A stretch of 14,621 nucleotides of DNA, taken from positions 1 through 14,621 of the forward strand of contig JBIIIP010000077.1 of the NCBI GenBank assembly GCA_044234625.1. Reading direction: 5' to 3'. Made by a program: the position numbers and the translations under genes. This document shows, one piece after another, positions 14,283 through 14,621 of the stretch (position 1 is its first letter; each line of letters starts with the position of its first letter). This DNA is from CACORA01 sp044234625 (GTDB taxonomy: Bacteria > Planctomycetota > Planctomycetia > Pirellulales > UBA1268). The notes beneath the pieces were generated by a model. That model made no database searches and was not told the DNA's origin. It saw only the letters and a list, made by a program, of their open reading frames with translations.

Positions 14283-14621
14283 ATGGACCTCGAGATCAAC
14301 ATGGTGAAGGCGGCGGCGGTGGCCCTGGCCACGATCGCGGTCTGCATGACGATCCACGTGGTCTTCATGTTCCTCGTGCTCTGGCTGCAGACGGGCTTTC
14401 GAAGCCGTTTTCCCCGGGCCCACGGGCTGGGGCTGATCGTTCCCACGATCCTCATGGCGGTGGGCCTGATGACCGTTTCCGGGCACATCCAGGTGGGGCT
14501 CTGGGCCGGGGTGCTGTGGCGGTTCGGCAACTTCGGGTCGGCCGCGGACGCGCTCTATTTTTCGGCCACCACCTACACGACGCTGGGCTCGGGAAAGCAC
14601 GTGCTCGAGCCGCCGTTCCGC
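14283..14621 (+). CDS. Ion channel / potassium-channel-family protein (3' end cut by window)
   Basis: 113 codons are open to the window edge. Two hydrophobic segments (about 8-35 and 50-77) precede a pore-like region, ADALYFSATTYTTLGSG (88-104), which matches the pore helix and filter of bacterial Ion_trans_2 channels. The usual filter is TxGYG or TLGYG; here it reads TTLGSG, with serine in place of the filter tyrosine, and it is followed by KHVLEPP rather than an acidic D/E. A last membrane helix would be expected beyond the window. No Shine-Dalgarno is clear before ATG 14283. The altered filter means ion selectivity cannot be assumed to be potassium. Confidence 0.75.
   Translation, partial: MDLEINMVKAAAVALATIAVCMTIHVVFMFLVLWLQTGFRSRFPRAHGLGLIVPTILMAVGLMTVSGHIQVGLWAGVLWRFGNFGSAADALYFSATTYTTLGSGKHVLEPPFR

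Overview
The window is about 14.6 kb of GC-rich bacterial chromosome. It is densely coded, with many divergent and convergent gene pairs, weak or absent Shine-Dalgarno sequences, and stem-loop-rich intergenic repeats. This style and the gene families (fused phosphotransferase/P-loop ATPase, CPXCG cysteine-rich protein, MMPL-type RND protein, sulfotransferase) suggest a planctomycete, perhaps Pirellulales-like. That placement is inference from gene content and layout; there is no rRNA or marker gene here. I see no tRNA, rRNA, CRISPR array, phage gene or transposase.

Left part (1-4088). A reverse-strand gene running off the left edge encodes a kinase-like domain fused to a P-loop ATPase domain. 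It diverges from a small zinc-ribbon-like protein. That protein converges on a reverse-strand AI-2E-family membrane protein, which diverges across only 40 bp from a forward pair: a 3-hydroxyisobutyrate-dehydrogenase-like reductase and a small multidrug resistance (SMR) pump.

Repeat-rich gap (4089-4641). This 553-bp gap has no credible gene. It holds a composite repeat (GC-rich double hairpin followed by the palindrome ACAGACCTCCGGTCTGT), an inverted copy of the palindrome, a 43-bp exact direct repeat, a 12-bp tandem duplication, and a 139-bp element bounded by 18-bp inverted repeats with nested stems.

Centre (4642-10741). A 746-residue RND/MMPL transporter on the reverse strand diverges from a sulfotransferase. 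The sulfotransferase overlaps the end of a reverse-strand NAD-epimerase by 98 bp. The epimerase follows an alpha/beta hydrolase by 6 bp in one operon, and the hydrolase diverges from a classical short-chain dehydrogenase (SDR).

Right part (10742-14621). A forward family-2 glycosyltransferase converges on a reverse-strand paralogue. The paralogue sits 29 bp downstream of an alpha-oxoamine synthase (the fold of serine palmitoyltransferase, BioF and KBL) in an apparent two-gene operon. A truncated ion-channel gene with an unusual selectivity filter (TLGSG) runs off the right edge.

Taken together, 6957-14148 is rich in enzymes that build or decorate lipids or glycans: sulfotransferase, epimerase, hydrolase, SDR, two glycosyltransferases and an alpha-oxoamine synthase. 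A glycosylated, possibly sulfated, amino-ketone-derived lipid pathway is a reasonable hypothesis, but the mixed strands mean only the two short reverse-strand operons are supported as units.
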